A stretch of DNA of 64,000 bases from Halomonas sp. HL-93 (GTDB taxonomy: Bacteria > Pseudomonadota > Gammaproteobacteria > Pseudomonadales > Halomonadaceae), in NCBI RefSeq assembly GCF_900086985.1, contig NZ_LT593974.1, forward strand, positions 4,080,443 through 4,144,442, written 5' to 3'. Of the stretch, positions 46,465-55,252 are shown piece by piece. How positions within the stretch are numbered: position 1 is the first letter of the stretch; every line of letters starts with the position of its first letter. A program made the translations under genes and the position numbers. The notes beneath the pieces are model-generated. The model saw only the letters and a program-made list of their open reading frames with translations, was not told the origin of the DNA and ran no database searches.

Positions 46465-47889
46465 ATGGAAAATTACCACCTGGTGATCAACGGCGAAGAT
46501 GTGGCCGGTGAAAAAGGCAGCTTCAAGGTCATTAACCCAGCCAGTGATACCGCTTTTGCGCAGTGCTCGGCTGCTTCAACCGAACAGTTGGATCAAGCCG
46601 TCAATGCTGCTCGGGAGGCCTTCACCCAGTGGGGGCTCAGCTCCCATGAGCAACGTTGTGAGCTTTTGCATCTGATTGCCAATGATATGGAGCGCGAGGT
46701 AGATGAGCTGGCGAGGCTGATTGTCCAGGAGCAAGGAAAACCGTTGGCGCTGGCCTACGCTGAAGTGGGAGGTGGCGTGGCCTGGACACGTTATGCCGCC
46801 AGTCAAGAACTCCCGATCAAACTGATCGAAGAGACGCCTACGCAGCGCATCGAAATGCATCACAAACCCTTGGGAGTGGTGGCCTCTATCACCCCCTGGA
46901 ACTGGCCCTTCATGATTGCTGTGTGGCACATCATGCCAGCATTGCGCGCAGGCAACTGTGTCATTAGCAAGCCATCCAGCCTTACGCCCCTGAGTACGAT
47001 TCGCTTGATCAAGATTATTGCCCGCCATGTACCGAAGGGGGTCGCCAACGTCGTCATTGGTGAGCATGGCTTTGGGCATGCGATTACCTCTCATCCGGGT
47101 ATCAACAAGATTGTCTTCACAGGATCCACAGAGACAGGGCAGCGCGTTATGCAAGCGGCGGCCGGAAACCTCAAGCGACTGACCCTGGAGTTGGGAGGCA
47201 ATGATGCGGCTATCGTATTGCCCGGTACACCGGTCGAGGCGGTGGCCGAGGACATTTTCCAGGCGGCGTTCCTCAACATGGGGCAGACCTGCGCCGCGCT
47301 CAAGCGACTCTACGTACACGAATCACAGTGTCAGGCACTCGCCGAGGCCTTGACGCTTATTGCTCAGAAACAAGTCATCGGTAACGGCCTTGAGGAAGGT
47401 GTGACCTTTGGGCCGATACAGAACCTGGAGCAACTGACGTTGGTGAGTGAGCTTGTTGATGATGCTCGTGCCCATGGTGCACGGGTGCTGTGCGGTGGGG
47501 AGCGCCTAAGCCGACCAGGTTTCTTTTATCCCCCCACTATTGTCACCGGGGCCACCGATGGTCATCGCTTGGTGGATGAGGAGCAGTTCGGCCCAGTGCT
47601 GCCAGTGATCGCCTATCGCGACGTGGAAGACGCACTGCAACGTGCCAACGCCAGCAGCATGGGGCTGGGAGGCTCGGTGTGGGGCCCTGATACGGCCGAG
47701 GCCCAGGCTATCGCAGCGCGTCTGGAAAGCGGTGTGGCCTGGGTCAACTGCCACGCCCAGATTCAACCGAATACCCCCTTTGGAGGCTGCAAGATGTCAG
47801 GTTTTGGCGTCGAGTTTGGCCTGGAGGGGCTGCTGGAATTCACAGCCCAGCAACTCTTATTCGTACGTAAGTCCGACGCTCAACAGTGA
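46465..47889 (+). CDS. NAD(P)-dependent aldehyde dehydrogenase
   Basis: This 474-residue enzyme has all landmark residues: [10 protein letters not shown] near 137, [10 protein letters not shown] near 218, catalytic glutamate in LELGGNDA near 242 and catalytic cysteine in [11 protein letters not shown] near 275. It resembles succinate-semialdehyde/phenylacetaldehyde-type dehydrogenases. Its stop overlaps the region of the aminotransferase start, and it probably oxidises the aldehyde which that enzyme forms, for example (5-hydroxy)indole-3-acetaldehyde to the acid. AAAAGGAAGCG precedes the ATG. Confidence 0.85.
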   Translation: MENYHLVINGEDVAGEKGSFKVINPASDTAFAQCSAASTEQLDQAVNAAREAFTQWGLSSHEQRCELLHLIANDMEREVDELARLIVQEQGKPLALAYAEVGGGVAWTRYAASQELPIKLIEETPTQRIEMHHKPLGVVASITPWNWPFMIAVWHIMPALRAGNCVISKPSSLTPLSTIRLIKIIARHVPKGVANVVIGEHGFGHAITSHPGINKIVFTGSTETGQRVMQAAAGNLKRLTLELGGNDAAIVLPGTPVEAVAEDIFQAAFLNMGQTCAALKRLYVHESQCQALAEALTLIAQKQVIGNGLEEGVTFGPIQNLEQLTLVSELVDDARAHGARVLCGGERLSRPGFFYPPTIVTGATDGHRLVDEEQFGPVLPVIAYRDVEDALQRANASSMGLGGSVWGPDTAEAQAIAARLESGVAWVNCHAQIQPNTPFGGCKMSGFGVEFGLEGLLEFTAQQLLFVRKSDAQQ

Positions 47890-47900
47890 GGATGACCACC

Positions 47901-49310
47901 ATGTCCACGAATCTCGTGCTCAAGCAGGGCGCTAACCAAGAAGTGACAAAGGGCGCAGCCATGTACGCAAAATACAAGACAGCGGAAAAGAAGTTCTGGC
48001 ACCCGATGAGCGTCTCGGCGCCAGCCAATCGGGCCAAAACCCTGATCATCGCCCGCGGCGATGGCAACTACGTCACCGACATTGATGGCAACCGCCTGCT
48101 CGATGGTGTCGGTGGCCTGTGGAACGTCAACGTTGGTCATAATCGCCCCGAAGTTAAGGCCGCCATTGCCGCGCAGCTTGACGAGCTGGCCTACTATCAG
48201 ACCTTCGATGGTATTGCCCACCCGCGCGTGTTCGACTTGGCCGAGCGACTGACCGGCATGTTCGCTCAGGAGCGTATGGCCCGTGTGCTGTTCAACTCCG
48301 GCGGCTCCGATGCGGTAGAGACCGCACTGAAAATGGCGCGTCAATACTGGATCGCTGCCGGTCAGCCGGGCCGCACCCGTTTCCTCTCGCTACGCAATGG
48401 CTACCATGGTGTGCACGTTGGCGGCACCTCGATTGGTGGCAACGGCGTCTATCACTATAACCATGGTCAACTGCTTGCCGGTTGCTATTTGCTCGACACC
48501 CCCTGGCTGTATCGCAATCCCTGGGATTGCCGCGAGCCGGAAGAACTGGTCGAGCATTGCATTCGCCAACTCGAGGAGCAGATCGCTTTCCTCGGTGCCG
48601 GCACCATCGCTGCCTTTATCGCTGAGCCGGTGCAGGGGGCGGGTGGCGTGATAGTGCCGCCTTCCAGCTATTGGCCGCGTCTGCGTGAAGTCTGCGACCG
48701 TCACGACATCCTGCTGATCGCCGATGAGGTGGTGACCGGCTTCGGTCGCAGTGGCTGCATGCTCGGCAGCCGTGGCTGGGGAGTGGCACCGGATATCCTC
48801 TGCTTGGCCAAGGGGATTTCCGCCGGCTATATCCCTCTCGGCGCCACGGTGTTCAATCAGCGCATCGCCGATGCCGTCGAGAACGCTCCAGGCTTTGCCA
48901 ACGTGATCATGCATGGCTACACCTACAGCGGTCATCCGGTGGCCTGTGCTGCCGCTCTGGCCGTGCTGGATATCGTTGAGAAAGAAGACCTGACGGGCAA
49001 TGCCGCGAAGGTCGGCGCGCATCTGATCGAGGGATTGAAGCCCTTGAGCGACCGCTTCGATGTGGTCGGCGAAGTGCGCGGCAAGGGGCTGATGATCGCC
49101 CTTGATCTGGTCGCTGACAAGCGCACCCGGCAGCCACTCGATCCTGGCGAGGGGCACGCAGCACGTATCGCTGAGGAGGCACGCAGGCAAGGCGTACTGG
49201 TGCGCCCCGTTGGCAGCAAGATCATCCTCTCTCCGCCTTTGACCCTGACGAACGGTGAGGCTGACATGATCGTTCAGGCGCTTGAGGTGGCTCTTTCGCG
49301 CCAGGGCTAG
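47901..49310 (+). CDS. Class III (omega) aminotransferase
   Basis: This 469-residue PLP enzyme has the class III signature: [20 protein letters not shown] near 105, [10 protein letters not shown] near 145, the PLP-binding aspartate in [15 protein letters not shown] near 245 and the Schiff-base lysine in [16 protein letters not shown] near 274. Family members move amino groups from primary amines or omega-amino acids to pyruvate. I start at ATG 47901, since GAGG is 9 bases upstream; GTG 47886 and ATG 47892 are alternatives. The neighbours (permease, aldehyde dehydrogenase, iac-like genes) suggest an arylethylamine such as serotonin or tryptamine as donor. Confidence 0.87.
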   Translation: MSTNLVLKQGANQEVTKGAAMYAKYKTAEKKFWHPMSVSAPANRAKTLIIARGDGNYVTDIDGNRLLDGVGGLWNVNVGHNRPEVKAAIAAQLDELAYYQTFDGIAHPRVFDLAERLTGMFAQERMARVLFNSGGSDAVETALKMARQYWIAAGQPGRTRFLSLRNGYHGVHVGGTSIGGNGVYHYNHGQLLAGCYLLDTPWLYRNPWDCREPEELVEHCIRQLEEQIAFLGAGTIAAFIAEPVQGAGGVIVPPSSYWPRLREVCDRHDILLIADEVVTGFGRSGCMLGSRGWGVAPDILCLAKGISAGYIPLGATVFNQRIADAVENAPGFANVIMHGYTYSGHPVACAAALAVLDIVEKEDLTGNAAKVGAHLIEGLKPLSDRFDVVGEVRGKGLMIALDLVADKRTRQPLDPGEGHAARIAEEARRQGVLVRPVGSKIILSPPLTLTNGEADMIVQALEVALSRQG

Positions 49311-49421
49311 GGCGTTAACCGAGCGCGTTCAATCCCCGTGGGGATGGCGCATGCTCGAATCAAACAGCTCGTGTTTTCACATCAAGCGAGCCGATAAAAA
49401 CAAAGTCATCAAGGTGCAAAT

Positions 49422-50750
49422 ATGAATGTTTTCAAGACGACTTGGACTGCCAATGGCGCTTTGGCGCTGACAATCGCCATTGGTCAGGTAGGTCAGGCCC
49501 AGGCCTACGAACTGTCTTCGAGTGCTGAGGGGGCAATCAATGCCGATCTGCTGGCTGTCCATGGCTGGATGGACAGTCGCAAGAACTACGATGGCAGAGA
49601 AGGTGGCTCGAACTGGCGCGAGGGTTTCATCAAGTACGGCGTCAGCGGTTATCAGGGGGTGGGAGAATCTGGCACCTTTTATGGTGGCCTCAACTGGGTC
49701 AGCTCCGCCACCTGGGGAGATGGTGATGCCGGTGGTAACAGCGACGGCTCGGAGCGCAGTACGACGCTTGAGGATGCCTATCTGGGGTGGCGCTCCGGGG
49801 ATCTTTTCCCCGCGCTTGGGAAGGACGGGCTGGATTTCTCGCTTGGTCGGCAAGTCGTCCAGCTCGGCAAGGGGTTCATCATTAACGACGATGGGTTGAA
49901 CCTGGGCAGGGGGCCGGCGGACGGTGCCCTCAACCGGGGCGGTGCCTATTATCTGGCGGCCAGACACGCCTTTGATCGCACCGCCGTGGTGCGTATCGGC
50001 GGCCAAGAGGGCCTGCACGGGACGGCGGCCTGGCTCAAGTCCGACAATCGTGCTCAGGCAGAAACTGAGCTGGCTGCGACCACCATCGACTACGCCAGTG
50101 ATGCCGGTAATGTCGGCCTGACCTGGGTACATGGTCTTGATGTCAACCGCGAGTGGGCCGATGGTTTTCTCCAGCAGCGTGATGGAATGAACGTCTACAG
50201 CGTGCGGGGGGAAAGTGATGCCGGTATCGAAAACGCCAACTTCGCGCTCGAACATGCCTGGCAGAGCAAAGATTCTGGCACAGAAAATGCTTGGTATGTC
50301 GAGGCTGGCTACACCTTCATGGAAGCCCCCTGGACTCCGAGTCTGACGTACCGCTATACGCGCTATTCGGAAGAGTGGGACTCGCTGTTTTCTGGGCTGA
50401 ACAGCGCCGACCTGGGCACTTGGTTGCAAGGTGAAGTCGCGGCCAACTATGCGGGGCCCTATGCGCGCAATAACGATGTCCATCATATCGCCTTGACCGC
50501 CAGCCCTATGGAACAGCTTACCCTTGGTGCGCTCTTCTTCGACTTCAGCACTCTAAAGAGTAGCGATACGCTGAATCGGGATGGCAGGGAGCTGGATCTC
50601 TACGCGCAGTGGGCCGTGAACGACAACATTGTCATCACTCCCTTGCTGGGCTTTTACAAGCCAGAGAGAAGTGAGAACGATGGAGGGACCCAAGTGGATG
50701 GCAATGGCACCAATATGTACGCACAGCTCGTCTTGGCGGCGTTCTTTTGA
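49422..50750 (+). CDS. Outer-membrane porin, alginate-export-like beta barrel
   Basis: This 442-residue protein has a signal peptide (MNVFKTTWTANGALALTIAI, ending AQA near 27) and a long beta-barrel with a C-terminal aromatic (LVLAAFF). Text such as LEDAYLGWRSGDLFP near 110 and SLGRQVVQLGKGFI near 140 fits the alginate-export (AlgE-like) porin family found in aromatic clusters. It probably lets the amine or indole substrate across the outer membrane. The 111 bp before it hold a small hairpin ATCCCC-GT-GGGGAT at 49332. Confidence 0.72.
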   Translation: MNVFKTTWTANGALALTIAIGQVGQAQAYELSSSAEGAINADLLAVHGWMDSRKNYDGREGGSNWREGFIKYGVSGYQGVGESGTFYGGLNWVSSATWGDGDAGGNSDGSERSTTLEDAYLGWRSGDLFPALGKDGLDFSLGRQVVQLGKGFIINDDGLNLGRGPADGALNRGGAYYLAARHAFDRTAVVRIGGQEGLHGTAAWLKSDNRAQAETELAATTIDYASDAGNVGLTWVHGLDVNREWADGFLQQRDGMNVYSVRGESDAGIENANFALEHAWQSKDSGTENAWYVEAGYTFMEAPWTPSLTYRYTRYSEEWDSLFSGLNSADLGTWLQGEVAANYAGPYARNNDVHHIALTASPMEQLTLGALFFDFSTLKSSDTLNRDGRELDLYAQWAVNDNIVITPLLGFYKPERSENDGGTQVDGNGTNMYAQLVLAAFF

Positions 50751-50836
50751 CTATTTTACCCATGGGGGTGGTCGGCGCTGTTAAGTGAACCATGCTGCTG
50801 AGCTATGGGCGATGCAGTGTTTCCAGAGGGCCGATT

Positions 50837-51769
50837 ATGCGATACGAAGTTCGTTCCTTTCATGACTCTCAACAGCATGCTGCTGCTATCCAAGGGTGGC
50901 AGCAGGTTTATGACCAACTGGGCTCAGGACGCCTTTCGAGTAAGCTTTTTCAGGTCTCAGGAGAACGTTTTCAAGTTTTTCATGAGGTGTTGGACAAGCG
51001 AGTCGTCCAGCATGGAACCGCGCCTAAGCAGCGGTTCTGTATGGCCTTTGCCACAGGACGGCCACCCATTATCCAGGGCTGCAAGGTCGGCTCCAATAGT
51101 GTCCTTCTGCTCCGCGATGGCGAAGAGTTCCTGCTACATGCGCCGGAAAAGATGGCGTTCCTGTCGTTGAGTGTCGATCTTGAAAGATTGACCCGGCTGG
51201 CGGACATCGAACTGGGTTCTGCTCAGTTTTCCCAGTTGATCTCGCTGCCGGGTATGAATGTCCCGATGGGGCTGCTGAAAGAGATAAAAGTTCAGGTGTG
51301 CCGGAATTTCGATGGCTCTATCAGGCCGGGGGAGCACGGCGCTCCCGCGCTTGAGAAGGATGTCGAAGATAGCTTGATGGCCGTGCTACTCGATATTTTC
51401 TTGCAGTCACAGGTCGAGGAGAAGCGCAGCGAGCTTGCTGTGAGTGCCTATATCGTCAAGAAAAGCCAGGAGTTAGCCCTGGCCGATCCGGGCAACCCGC
51501 TTAGCGTGCTTGAACTGTGCGAGCGCTTACGCGTCAGCCGGAGGACATTACAAAATAGTTTTCAGCGTGTTGCAGGGATGCGCCCGATCGAGTTTTTAAG
51601 ATGTATCAGGTTGAATGCCGTACGACGAAAGTTAGCGAACTCTACTTTAATGGAAAGTACGGTTGGTGATGTGGCGTACGAAATGGGATTTCGTCATTTG
51701 AGCCATTTTTCGGCAAGTTACTACAAATTGTTTGGCGAGTACCCTTCTGAGACACAGAGGCTTGAGTGA
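50837..51769 (+). CDS. AraC-family transcriptional activator
   Basis: This 310-residue regulator has an N-terminal sensing part (about 1-190, with GDEEFLLHAPEKMAF-like DGEEFLLHAPEKM near 105) and a C-terminal AraC DNA domain (PLSVLELCERLRVSRRTLQN near 228; STVGDVAYEMGFRHLSHFSA near 275). The style resembles EutR-like AraC proteins. The start is ATG 50837 behind AGAGGG. It follows the porin and may activate the permease-aldehyde dehydrogenase-aminotransferase-porin genes. The effector is unknown. Confidence 0.82.
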   Translation: MRYEVRSFHDSQQHAAAIQGWQQVYDQLGSGRLSSKLFQVSGERFQVFHEVLDKRVVQHGTAPKQRFCMAFATGRPPIIQGCKVGSNSVLLLRDGEEFLLHAPEKMAFLSLSVDLERLTRLADIELGSAQFSQLISLPGMNVPMGLLKEIKVQVCRNFDGSIRPGEHGAPALEKDVEDSLMAVLLDIFLQSQVEEKRSELAVSAYIVKKSQELALADPGNPLSVLELCERLRVSRRTLQNSFQRVAGMRPIEFLRCIRLNAVRRKLANSTLMESTVGDVAYEMGFRHLSHFSASYYKLFGEYPSETQRLE

Positions 51770-51859
51770 GCTTGCCATAATTGATGACCCCATACGGCAT
51801 TCTCCATAAGCCGTCACAATCGGCGCGGGCGGCGCACCGCCGCTGGGCGCTTTCGTTAT

Positions 51860-51889
51860 AATAGTTGTATGCTAGAATATTCAACTATT
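51860..51889. promoter_or_regulatory. MarR-type operator AATAGTTG-N14-CAACTATT before marR
   Basis: Perfect 8-bp arms with 14 bp between them lie 25 bp before the MarR gene, the classical place for autorepression. The AATAGTTG half recurs at 37363 before iacC. Confidence 0.68.
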
Positions 51890-51914
51890 TTAGCGGCCTG
51901 GGAGCGCCTATCTT

Positions 51915-52391
51915 ATGGTTGACAAGGATGAACTTGCCTCCTCGTTCTTTCCTCTTTCTGATGATTATCGGGCACAGGACTTTCCTCTCTACTGGGTAGC
52001 TCGTTTGAATGCTAAATACAGCGCTGATGTGGATACACTGCTCAAACCGCATGGGTTAAGTTCTTCCAAATGGCGGGTGCTCATGATCCTGCGCGAGCAG
52101 GGCCGCCTAAGCATGTCGGATATTGCCACCCATGCGGCGGCGAAGCTCTCCACCATTACCAAAATTGTCTACAAAATGCAGGAGATGGAATTGCTGAAAA
52201 CCTCTCCCTCCCCACAGGATGGCCGTGTCACAGAGGTGGAATTGACTGAAAGCGGTGAGGACAAGCTAACCGTGGTCAGGGAGCTTATGGGCCGCGTGGT
52301 GGAAAAGGCGTTTGCCGGTTTGCATAAGGATGAGGTCGTTTATATTAATCGGTGCCTTAGCAAGATGTTCCACAACTTAAACACGTTGTAA
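51915..52391 (+). CDS. MarR-family regulator, possible IacR
   Basis: This 158-residue MarR protein has helices and wing at about 45-120 (WRVLMILREQGRLSMSDIAT then AKLSTITKIVYKMQEMELL and SPQDGRVTEVEL). IacR, the repressor of known iac clusters, is a MarR protein of similar size, and this gene closes the iac-like block. The adjacent operator suggests autoregulation. It is 98 bp from the end of the operator to the porin-side genes only through the AraC gene. The effector is likely the indole acid. Confidence 0.78.
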   Translation: MVDKDELASSFFPLSDDYRAQDFPLYWVARLNAKYSADVDTLLKPHGLSSSKWRVLMILREQGRLSMSDIATHAAAKLSTITKIVYKMQEMELLKTSPSPQDGRVTEVELTESGEDKLTVVRELMGRVVEKAFAGLHKDEVVYINRCLSKMFHNLNTL

Positions 52392-52580
52392 TCAGTCCAA
52401 CTGACAGGCAGTAAAGCTCCCTGCACTTTCTCGCTCGATAATAAAGGCGTTTCAGGAGCTTCGTACCCTTGCGGGGTGATTTTCAACCCCGTTGCTGTGG
52501 GCCTGGGTATTGACCCTTTCCTGGTAATCATGGCCGCGCTCTACGTCATTGCCTCCCTGGTATTCGAGGCCTCTTTCTAG
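52392..52580 (+). pseudogene. Possible remnant of a membrane transporter
   Basis: An open frame without a good start ends at TAG 52580 and its last 33 codons read as a membrane segment pair (FNPVAVGLGIDPFLVIMAAL, then YVIASLVFEASF). It looks like the C-terminal piece of a permease. The family cannot be assigned. It lies directly after the MarR stop and before the dispersed repeat. Confidence 0.3.
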
Positions 52581-52586
52581 GCTTCG

Positions 52587-52728
52587 TACGAAAACTTGCC
52601 TGCGCCCGGCTGTGCTGCGTTAAGAAATGGCTCGCGCGCGAGTCCGAGCAAAATGCTCATTTACACCCCGTCAACTCCTCTTTTTCGCCATTTTTTCCTT
52701 ACTGACCTTCGCTCGCCGACTTTTCGTA
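52587..52728. repeat. MITE-like dispersed repeat with terminal inverted repeats
   Basis: TACGAAAA at 52587 and TTTTCGTA at 52721 bound a 142-bp element, and the inner ends remain partly matched (TTGCCTGCG versus GTCGGCGAGCG in reverse complement). Inside are CTCGCGCGCGAG (52631-52642), GAGCA-AAA-TGCTC (52646-52658) and the GCTCATTTACACCCCGTC text that I recall as common in Halomonas-like intergenic repeats. It holds no transposase, so it would be non-autonomous. I saw no second copy in this window. Confidence 0.6.
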
Positions 52729-52803
52729 TAAACCCTAAAACGTGGCTGTTAACGGAATGGGTAGAGATTCGGATTTGACGCTGGTAAATATTCGCTCTAT
52801 TTT

Positions 52804-52837
52804 GTTCGTTATGCAAATTAGTGTTCGCAATAAGAAC
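52804..52837. promoter_or_regulatory. Candidate IclR-type operator before the BKACE gene
   Basis: GTTCGCAATAAGAAC at 52823-52837 fits GTTCG-N5-CGAAC with one mismatch. A third GTTCG lies at 52804, exactly 19 bp before the second. This spacing is identical to the pcaI operator (44, 63 and 73). It ends 12 bp before the BKACE start. Confidence 0.65.
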
Positions 52838-52849
52838 AAAGAGGCTTCC

Positions 52850-53671
52850 ATGTCCCAGCCCTGTATTATCTGTGTCGCCATTACCGGCAGTCTGCCACGC
52901 AAAGAGAACAATCCTGCCGTACCGATTACGGTTGAAGATCAGATTGAGAGCACCCAGGCGGCGTTCGAAGCAGGGGCTACCATCGCCCACTGTCATGTGC
53001 GCAACCATGACCAATCCCCTTCATCTGACCCAGAAAAGTTTGGCCGCCTGATGGAGGGGCTTAAGAAGCACTGCCCCGGCATGATTATTCAGCTCTCCAC
53101 CGGCGGGCGTTCTGGGGCAGGAGAAGTCCGGGGTGGGATGCTGCCGCTGAAGCCTGATATGGCCAGCCTCTCGGTGGGCTCCAATAATTTCCCCAATCGC
53201 GTTTACGAGAATCCGCCGCAGCTGGTGGAGTGGCTGGCCGATGAGATGCAGAGGTACGGCGTTAAGCCCGAGATCGAAGCGTTTGATCTGTCGCATATCC
53301 ACCAGGCAGTGAGTCTTTCCAAGCAAGGCAAGCTAAAGACGTCGCTCTACGTGCAGTTTGTCATGGGCGTCAAGAATTCGATGCCAGCGGACAAGCCAAC
53401 GTTTGATTTCTATATCGAGACACTCAAGCGGCTGGCGCCGGATGCGCAGTGGTGCGGTGCGGGCATTGGTGCCAATCAATACCTGCTTAACGAGTGGTCG
53501 ATTGCGGCAGGCGGTCATACGCGTACCGGGCTTGAAGATAACGTTCGTCTGGATAGCGAAACCCTGGCGCCCTCCAACGCGGCGTTGGTCGAGCGCACCG
53601 TCGACCTATGCGAAAGGTATGAACGCCCGGTAGCTACCTGGCAGCAGGCCCGTGAGATGCTTGGGTTATAA
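52850..53671 (+). CDS. Beta-keto acid cleavage enzyme (BKACE, Kce family)
   Basis: This 273-residue TIM-barrel enzyme belongs to the family of 3-keto-5-aminohexanoate cleavage enzymes, which join a beta-keto acid and acetyl-CoA to give acetoacetate and a new acyl-CoA. Zinc-site histidines appear in AHCHVRNHD near 48 and the family's IIQLSTGGRSG near 80 and FVMGVKNSMPA near 178 are present. The start is ATG 52850 behind AGAGG. The IclR-type box shared with pcaI suggests that 3-oxoadipate is the substrate, giving succinyl-CoA and acetoacetate. Specificity is inferred. Confidence 0.86.
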   Translation: MSQPCIICVAITGSLPRKENNPAVPITVEDQIESTQAAFEAGATIAHCHVRNHDQSPSSDPEKFGRLMEGLKKHCPGMIIQLSTGGRSGAGEVRGGMLPLKPDMASLSVGSNNFPNRVYENPPQLVEWLADEMQRYGVKPEIEAFDLSHIHQAVSLSKQGKLKTSLYVQFVMGVKNSMPADKPTFDFYIETLKRLAPDAQWCGAGIGANQYLLNEWSIAAGGHTRTGLEDNVRLDSETLAPSNAALVERTVDLCERYERPVATWQQAREMLGL

Positions 53672-53709
53672 CAGGACAAAACCGACAATTAATAAGCAGG
53701 AGTAAAGAG

Positions 53710-54117
53710 ATGACGAATATCACTGTCGTGGGTGATGCGCCTGAAATAGACGAGATAAAACGGGTTGTACAGCTTTATGTGGATGGCTTTCAGGGCGGTA
53801 TGGAAAAGCTTCAGGAAGCCTTTCATAAAGAGGCGTGGATTTTTGCTCTGGACGCTGAGGGCGCCTTGGCAACTGACCTGATCAGCGATCGCTTCGAGCG
53901 CTGGGCGAATAGCCAGCGAGCGGTCAAGAGCCGTTTTATTGCCATCACTCAGGCCGGAGAGGTCGCTAGCGTGCTGCTAGGTTTTGATAATAGCGAGAAC
54001 CTTGAGGACTCTTGGGTCGATGTGATTGCACTGCTCAAGGTTCAAGGTACCTGGAGAATCACCAATAAGACTGCTGCCCACAGCAGCCGTGCGGCATGGG
54101 CCAGGCCCAACGCCTAG
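53710..54117 (+). CDS. NTF2-like (lumazine-binding type) small protein
   Basis: This 135-residue protein has a SnoaL/NTF2-like fold: an N-terminal helix (IDEIKRVVQLYVDGFQGG) and beta strands ending in TWRITNKTAAHS. Proteins with this text are annotated as putative lumazine-binding family; a function is not known. It begins 38 bp after BKACE and is probably cotranscribed. It is not closely similar to IacI at 42181. It may act on or bind the BKACE substrate. Confidence 0.7.
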   Translation: MTNITVVGDAPEIDEIKRVVQLYVDGFQGGMEKLQEAFHKEAWIFALDAEGALATDLISDRFERWANSQRAVKSRFIAITQAGEVASVLLGFDNSENLEDSWVDVIALLKVQGTWRITNKTAAHSSRAAWARPNA

Positions 54118-54143
54118 GGCTGCTGACGTTGGCTCTATTAGGT

Positions 54144-55049
54144 TTATTCAGAGAACATTGAAAACATCAGCCCCCGCAACCAACGGTTGCCAGGGTCTTG
54201 ATGAAAGCGGCGATGCCAAAAGAGATTGATGGGAATCTCTGGAAACGCAAAAGGGTGCTCACGAACGGTGAGCCCAAATCGGTCACACGTCGCCTCGGCC
54301 AGCTTAGCCGTCACCGTCACCACTAGATCGCTGCTGCTCACAATGTAGGGGACGGCTGCGAAATGCGGCAGGGTTAATCTAACCGGGCGCTTAATACCAG
54401 CGTTTGCTAGCTGCTCTTCTACCAACCCGTGGCCGGTTCCCTGAGCAACGACAACGGCGTGATAGGCTGAGCGAAACTCCTCTAAGCCGAATTCACCCGT
54501 GGCGAGTGGGTGGTCATGGCGCATGAGGCAGATATAGCGCTGCACAAATAGACGCTGCTGATAAAAGCCAGCGCCAAGCTGTGGAATTAGCCCGACGGCT
54601 AAATCGATTTGCCCCTCTTCCATCTCATATTTCAGCTCATCGTTGTGGCTGCGAGCAGTGTGGAGTGAGATTCCTGGTGCTGTTTGAGAGAAGTGCTGCA
54701 ACAAGCGTGGCAGAAAAACGATCTCACCAATGTCCGTCATGTTGAGATGAAAGGTGCGCTCACTCAGGGCGGGGTTGAAATCATCACGCAGGTTCAGGGT
54801 GTCATTCACTCTGGCTAATGCGTCCGCAATGCCGGGGTGAAGCTGGCTGGCGCGAGGTGTTGGCTGGAGTCCTTGCGAAGTGCGTTCGAAGAGCTCATCA
54901 CCCAGTAAGAGGCGCAAACGCTTTAACGCATGGCTGACCGCAGGCTGCGTAATACCAAGACGTAGCGCGACCCGCTGCGTGTTCTGCTCCTGATAGAGCA
55001 GGTCAAACACAACCAGCAAGTTCAGATCGATATCGGCAAGCTTGACCAT
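54144..55049 (-). CDS. LysR-family regulator (NahR-like)
   Basis: This 301-residue regulator has an N-terminal LysR helix-turn-helix (LNLLVVFDLLYQEQNTQRVA then LRLGITQPAVSHALKRLR, residues 8-45) and two substrate-binding lobes. It is divergent from the salicylate-hydroxylase-like gene across about 200 bp, the layout of NahR/NagR-type activators. Salicylate is the probable effector. It is also the nearest LysR to catBCA, where CatR or CatM would be expected, so dual use is possible. Confidence 0.82.
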   Translation of the reverse strand: MVKLADIDLNLLVVFDLLYQEQNTQRVALRLGITQPAVSHALKRLRLLLGDELFERTSQGLQPTPRASQLHPGIADALARVNDTLNLRDDFNPALSERTFHLNMTDIGEIVFLPRLLQHFSQTAPGISLHTARSHNDELKYEMEEGQIDLAVGLIPQLGAGFYQQRLFVQRYICLMRHDHPLATGEFGLEEFRSAYHAVVVAQGTGHGLVEEQLANAGIKRPVRLTLPHFAAVPYIVSSSDLVVTVTAKLAEATCDRFGLTVREHPFAFPEIPINLFWHRRFHQDPGNRWLRGLMFSMFSE

Positions 55050-55252
55050 CAGGATGCGCTCTGTTGGGAGTTCGACAATAGTCTATTTTCGTCGCTGGAA
55101 GTGACTTCATCTCTTTGATTCATATTGTTATTAGCACCGTTTATAGTTCAAATGAAAGGGGCTGTGTGGTGGCCGTTGTTTCATCCTAATAGCGTTAGGG
55201 GCAGAGCGTGAAGCTCACCATGATAACGATAAACCCCCGAGCGGAGTGGAAC

